A stretch of 64,000 nucleotides of DNA, taken from the NCBI GenBank assembly GCA_037178625.1, contig CM074129.1, positions 4,339,963 to 4,403,962 of the forward strand, written 5' to 3'. Shown here one piece after another: positions 59,221-64,000 of this stretch (its first letter is position 1; every line of letters starts with the position of its first letter). Below the pieces are notes generated by a model, which saw only the letters and a list, made by a program, of their open reading frames with translations, did not search any database and was not told the DNA's origin. The DNA comes from Skeletonema tropicum. Its lineage: Eukaryota; Bacillariophyta; Thalassiosirophyceae; Thalassiosirales; Thalassiosiraceae. Both the position numbers and the translations under genes were made by a program.

Positions 59221-61068
59221 ATGGCCATGACATTCATCAACCGCGCTACCACTACCTTCGACTTAGCATTAGCAGTCCTCGCCCTATCCCTATCCAATCT
59301 CCACACTTCGGCTTCTGCTTTAACCTTCACTTCCCTGACAGAGGAAGAACTCATCGAGAAGTTCATCTCTCAAGATGGTAGCGTCGAGTTTAGCAACATC
59401 AACGCCTCTCCTCATATCCTTAACTGCACGCGCTTCTTCACTGGAGGTCATGATATGGGCTATGCATGGCTGAATGATGACAACGTAACTCTGACCAACG
59501 CCCACCTCCTTCCAGACGAAGGCATCATGCTCTCATCAGGAAATCCACTCGACTTTATATATAATGATTTCGATTCTCAAACTACCGTATGGGGAAATTT
59601 CCCCAACGATACATTGTATGATGAAGACCTCGCCAATGCAATCAACGATACGAGAGTGTTTGATGCATGCTTCCTTGAGTTCGATTTCAAATGTAGCGGT
59701 GAAGGGTATGTCCCCCAAGTGTCATTCAAGTATATGTTTGGATCAGATGAATACCATGAGTATGTGAACAGTTCGTTTAATGATGCCTTTGCATTTCTTC
59801 TGAATGGGGTGAACATTGCGAAACTTCCTTCGACCGAGACAGATGTGGAAGTTGTTTCCATCAACAATGTGAATTTGCAACTGAATCGGCAATATTTTCA
59901 TGGGAATGATCCTGATTGTACTGCCGGCGTTTGTATGGTTTATCCCCAGATTGAACCTGATGGTTTTACTGTCATTCTGACTGCGCTTGGAACCCCTCAT
60001 CAAAATCCTGATCAAACGAATACCATCAAGCTTGTAGTGGGAGATTTAGGCGATGCAGCGTTGGACAGCTGGGTTTTATTGGAAGGTAGCTCATTCAGTT
60101 GTGTTGATAATAGTGGTGAGTCAATTGTTGTGCATGTAGTTATATATCACATTCACATACTTGAACTTCTTGAATATTCTAATCCAAATCTACTGTCTTA
60201 TTCTTTTCATTACAAACAGCACCCACACACAAACCTAGTGGAAAATCAGGCAAATCTTCGGGACAGCCTACAACTACAAACATGCCAAGTAGCAGCAGCA
60301 AGTCAGGAAAGTCACTCCAGAGTGTTCAGCCAAGTCCAAGTATTGCGCCTTCTGAATCTGCGCCATCATCTGAGCCTAGTTTGGCTCCTTCGTCAAGCAG
60401 CAGCAGCAGCAAGTCAGGAAAGTCACTACAGAGTGTTCAGCCAAGTCCAAGCATTGCGCCTTCTGAATCTGTATCTGTGTCACCTGTGTCATCATCTGAG
60501 CCTAGTTTGGCTCCTTCGCCAAGCAGCAGCAGCAGCAAGTCAGGAAAGTCACTCCAGGTTGCTCAGCCAAGTCCAAGTATTGCGCCTTCTGAATCTGTAT
60601 CTGTGTCACCTGTGTCATCATCTGAGCCTAGTTTGGCTCCTTCGCCAAGCAGCAGCAGCAGCAAGTCAGGAAAGTCACTCCAGGTTGCTCAGCCAAGTCC
60701 AAGTATTGCGCCTTCTGAATCTGTATCTGTGTCACCTGTGTCATCATCTGAGCCTAGTTTGGCTCCTTCGCCAAGCAGCAGCAGCAGCAAGTCAGGAAAG
60801 TCACTCCAGGTTGCTCAGCCAAGTCCAAGTATTGCGCCTTCTGAATCTGCGTCATCATCTGAGCCTAGCTTAGCACCCTCTGAGTCTAGTGAGCCACCTT
60901 CAGTCAAACCTTCATCTGAGCCTAGTTTGGCTCCCTCTAAGGCTAGTGAGCCACCTTCAGACAAACCTTCATCTGAGCCTAGTTTGGCTCCCTCGGTGCC
61001 TGCGCCTTTAGTTCCGCTTACAGCCCCTTCCATGACGTTTCCACCAAGGCCAAGGCCAAGGCCTGCTG

Positions 61069-61101
<33 letters not shown>

Positions 61102-61484
61102 GCAATTCGAATCTTCGTGGTCGTGCTGACATCATTTCCGACCTTCTCAGCACCACTGATCCTATGGCTGCACCTGCACCTGCACCTGCACCTGCAAGCT
61201 TTGGTACCGCTGCCCATGGATCTGAACGTCAACATGACCGCGAGAACTCAAAATTCCCTTCCATGATGCCGAGCAGCAGTATCAAGATCAAGAGTAAGAC
61301 GGACAAGGACAAGGACAAGGAGTTCATTTCCGACCTTCTCGGCACTGATCCTATGGCTGCAGCGTTTGGCACTACCGCTGCCCATGGATCTCAGCGTGAG
61401 AACTCGAAAGCTCCTTCCATGATGCCGAGCAGCAGTCGTATCAAGAGTAAGACGGATAAGGACAAGGACAAGGAGTTGATCTAA
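59221..61484 (+). CDS. Secreted choice-of-anchor L domain protein with long SKSGK tail (copy 2, gene 2)
   Basis: Exon 1 59221-60115, intron 60116-60219 (104 bp), exon 2 60220-61484; 719 aa. The architecture matches 48180-50446: signal peptide, choice-of-anchor L domain with FGSDEYHEYVNSSF and VVSINNVN, five SKSGK/SPSIAPSES repeats, poly-Thr, and two SDLL modules (IISDLLSTTDPM, FISDLLGTDPMAAAFG). Repeat-length changes separate the copies: one Ser fewer in the first poly-Ser, one more Ala-Pro in the APAPAPA run, one KD pair fewer at the end. All are in multiples of three, keeping the frame open. Confidence 0.88.
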
Positions 61485-62219
61485 TCCATCAAAAAACCGC
61501 CCGGGTCTTTCCCATTCAAATATATGTGTGACAAAGAGAAGTAAAAGAATGGGAGATTGTACAGAAGTAGAAGTAGAGTAACAACTTTTTGTTGCTCTTG
61601 TAATTGTGAGAAGAATCAAAGTCAAAGACCAAAGAAAAAGAAAAATTAGCACGATACATTTTCGGATCGTGACGTAGACGTAAAAAAGGTAATAGAAAGT
61701 TAGATATCTAAATCAATTTGAAATCAAATGGGACGAAAGTATCCTGATGCAGTCCTCCACTGATACAACATAATCTCATGTTCGTTGGTGCTTTGGTGCA
61801 TCACAGGAGAGCTACCTACTACTTTCTTTCCATACGTGAAGCTGCGAGAAGGAAGAGGAGAAAATTGGAGTCTTTATGGTACTCGTGCTCGCTCCTGTGT
61901 ATGAGATGGTGTCTTTATTCTGTGTCAGGATAAAATGCTGTCATTAGCTTCAGCTCGCATATCAACACAATCTTCAAAAGCGCTTTTTGATTTTTTGAAA
62001 AAAATGAGAAATGAATCATGACGTCCGTTGGCGGGCCGCCTATGTACCTATGTTGCTGTACTCCGACCATGACGCAACGAAGCTAACTATCAACAACGAT
62101 AGGCAGTAACCGACACCACTGCCAGCCGTTCATCTATAAATTAATTGTATAGCTTAGTCGGGATTCAGAGAGCACGCTACATAACTATCAACTGGATTCA
62201 ATTGAAAATATTTTGAAAA
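61485..62219. promoter_or_regulatory. 3' UTR of anchor-L gene 2, spacer and kinesin-like promoter
   Basis: Stem-loop at 61575-61598. A TATA-like ctataaattaattg lies about 85 bp before the ATG at 62220. The rest has no gene. Confidence 0.5.
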
Positions 62220-64000
62220 ATGACATCATCCACCAGCGGCAGCAGCAGCAGCGCTAGCAGCGGCCGAGAAATTAATCTAGTCAACAGCCTCGATGATTTT
62301 CTGAGCAACATGGATAGAGAGAGGGAGGCGATCAATGCAAGAATTTTGGCGGCATATGGTGATGGGAGGGGTCAGCTGGTGCAGGAGAGAATTGATACTA
62401 ATTTTGGTCAGGGTTCACTTGACGACACTTCTTTCGATAATGGCGGTGTTGAAAATGGGGCTCAAGAGGCTAATGACCATGATGATAACAATCAAGATGG
62501 ATCTGACACATCGTCGGTGGGATCGTTGCTAATTTCTGTACGCGATGACAATAATAATGGTGGTTCTCAAAAGGCGCAAAATGCCTCCGCTGCAGATCGA
62601 GGTGCACCTTCTTGTTACTCTGCGCCTGATCGTGATGGAACGAATACCACTATGAAAAATATTGACTACAACAACCACGCAGGAGCAGCAGATGATGATG
62701 ATGATGTGTTTAATATTACACAGCAATCACAACAATTATACGATAAATTGAATATATCGTACAACAGTCACCCAAAAGAAGACGTGACAGGAAGAGGAGG
62801 ACTCCCTATGAATCCAACCATGACCACTTACAATAGTAGCCCTAGTGGCAGCAGCAGTTATTTCGGCACTCCGCCTGTTTTGGTGGTCAAGAAGATTGTG
62901 GAGGAGAGGGGATTACAGCAGCAGCAGCAGCAGAAAACGTCTGGTACAAGTACAATTCATGAAGATGGTATTTCTCAAAAAGATGGTCATGCAGCTGGAT
63001 CCAAAGAGAGTTTTGATTGGGTGTTGCAACATTTATCAACGAAGGCGGAAGATAGTGCTGATCACCATCGTGTCACTGATGGGCCATTGAAGCAATCTAG
63101 CACTGCTGCTGCATCTTCAACAACTTCATCTGCTGTAAAACAAGATGCCGCAACAAGTATGACACAGCAACAGCCAGAAGCAGCCGGTTGGTTTCGAAAT
63201 AATCGTGTCTCGGTACTCCTGAGAGTTAACAGCATCCAAACAATTGGCAGAGCAGCCGCTGCAACCTCAATAGGAGACGACAACATTATCTTTCCGCTAC
63301 CATTTGAGAATGACGGCTTCCACAACAACATTGGCAACAACATTCATCCACAAACTAAATCAATGCACCGTGGTAAAATTGTATTGATCAATCCAAACAC
63401 ATTCCACAACAACGAGAAGCGCTTGCGAGGTGGAAGTGATACAGCTGAAATTGCACGATTGGTAGCACAAGTATCACAAATTTCATCTACGGAGGACTGG
63501 GCGAGACAGTTCCAGTTTGATGACGTTTTGGGAATGGACAGGATGGATAGAAGCTTTTCACTTGATGGTAATAATGGTAATGATGCATCTGACTCGTTGA
63601 GTTCCTTGGTGGAGCAGATTTCAGAAGAGGCTCGTGGTGGTTGTAGAAAATGCAGCACGGTACTTTTTGCAGCAGGTGGATCAAAGTCGGGTAAGACACG
63701 GATGGTATTTGGACCGTTCATCTCGAGCACGATTGCCTCTACATCAACAGCAAAGACAGAAGATGTACCATCTAGTCTTGGTATTGTGGGAGATATCATG
63801 CAGCAAGTTTTGAATAGCAACAAGAAATGTGCTATTTCGATACTGGAAATTGCCGATGATGATGTGTTACGAGATGTCCTAGGCTTTTCAGAAGGTGGGT
63901 TGAATGAGCAACGGGGAACAAGTACTCTTCGACTTCGACATGGTGATAGGAAACGAGGAGGGGGACCGGCGACGGTTGAAAATTTGTGGCAGGTTCCCAT
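62220..64000 (+). CDS. Kinesin-like motor protein, 5' part (runs off the window)
   Basis: An uninterrupted frame of 593 codons from the ATG at 62220 to the window end. Residues 1 to about 320 are disordered, rich in Ser, Asn, Asp and Gln. The motor-like part then starts with NRVSVLLRVN (compare the V.VRVRP start of kinesins). It continues through FQFDDVLGMD, the equivalent of the FDRVF segment, and STVLFAAGGSKSGKTRMVFG at about 479-498, the position of the TxFAYGQTGSGKTxTMxG nucleotide-binding loop. The P-loop reads GGSKSGKT (486-493) rather than GQTGSGKT but keeps the essential GKT. Switch and microtubule-binding regions would be beyond the window. It is probably a divergent kinesin. Its first 97 codons are duplicated at 51181. 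Confidence 0.65.
   Translation, partial: MTSSTSGSSSSASSGREINLVNSLDDFLSNMDREREAINARILAAYGDGRGQLVQERIDTNFGQGSLDDTSFDNGGVENGAQEANDHDDNNQDGSDTSSVGSLLISVRDDNNNGGSQKAQNASAADRGAPSCYSAPDRDGTNTTMKNIDYNNHAGAADDDDDVFNITQQSQQLYDKLNISYNSHPKEDVTGRGGLPMNPTMTTYNSSPSGSSSYFGTPPVLVVKKIVEERGLQQQQQQKTSGTSTIHEDGISQKDGHAAGSKESFDWVLQHLSTKAEDSADHHRVTDGPLKQSSTAAASSTTSSAVKQDAATSMTQQQPEAAGWFRNNRVSVLLRVNSIQTIGRAAAATSIGDDNIIFPLPFENDGFHNNIGNNIHPQTKSMHRGKIVLINPNTFHNNEKRLRGGSDTAEIARLVAQVSQISSTEDWARQFQFDDVLGMDRMDRSFSLDGNNGNDASDSLSSLVEQISEEARGGCRKCSTVLFAAGGSKSGKTRMVFGPFISSTIASTSTAKTEDVPSSLGIVGDIMQQVLNSNKKCAISILEIADDDVLRDVLGFSEGGLNEQRGTSTLRLRHGDRKRGGGPATVENLWQVP

Larger units (their letters stand above)
51481..62512 (+). repeat. 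Tandem segmental duplication, copy 2 (~11.03 kb)
   Basis: Second copy of 40422-51473. It ends inside the kinesin-like gene where copy 1 is joined to the KxxK gene. Gene order is the same as in copy 1; its AlkB-like gene is intact. Confidence 0.95.

Noticed and set aside
63344..64000. 218-aa minus-strand ORF
   Set aside because: It is antisense to the plus-strand kinesin-like frame, has no domain, and the plus frame is open for 593 codons with a P-loop.

Overview
The window looks like nuclear DNA of a centric diatom, probably Thalassiosirales-like; this is an inference. Supporting signs are short GT-AG introns (104-126 bp), standard-code genes, many secreted Ser/Pro/Lys-rich repeat proteins of the 'PSSxPS / SKSGK' kind, a diatom-type J-domain remnant of transposon origin, and dense transposon debris. 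No prokaryotic operon structure, rRNA, convincing tRNA or CRISPR array was seen. Layout: (1) 1-12216 is one large composite element with near-identical terminal inverted repeats of about 760 bp. It carries a decayed J-domain ORF, a broken reverse transcriptase/restriction-like-endonuclease retroelement bounded by smaller hairpin-forming inverted repeats, and a foldback minisatellite. Its right end lies inside the 3' end of a host gene, a coiled-coil 2-oxoglutarate/Fe(II) oxygenase (12146-15338, minus). (2) 15339-25394 is gene-poor: minisatellites, a 3-unit satellite between direct repeats, a truncated hAT transposase, a MITE, and a fragment of a signalling-ATPase-like protein. (3) 25395-29036 holds a divergent pair of conserved genes: a CobW/COG0523 GTPase and a [2Fe-2S] thioredoxin-like / flavin-reductase fusion with a one-base frameshift at its end. 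(4) 29387-40800 has four members, two broken, of a secreted repeat family built from KxxK motifs (SKSGK, TKSAK) and a repeated LSDLL motif, plus a frameshifted AlkB-like gene. (5) 40422-51473 and 51481-62512 are two copies of an 11-kb tandem duplication. Each copy has the 3' end of a KxxK repeat gene, an AlkB-like oxygenase, two intact choice-of-anchor L genes and one broken one. The breakpoints fall inside the KxxK gene at 38455 and inside a kinesin-like gene, so the junction creates a chimeric locus. (6) 62220-64000 is the 5' part of the intact kinesin-like gene, running off the window. How the genes may relate: the KxxK family and the choice-of-anchor L family have unrelated N-terminal regions but share secretion signals, SKSGK segments, a C-terminal 'SDLLGTDPM' module and a related 3' untranslated region. 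This suggests that a 3'-terminal cassette has been attached to different extracellular proteins. KxxK-rich secreted proteins in diatoms recall silaffins, so a cell-wall or biosilica role is a testable hypothesis, not something the sequence proves. The interleaved AlkB-like genes carry C-terminal ubiquitin- and SUMO-interaction-like motifs, an unexpected combination.
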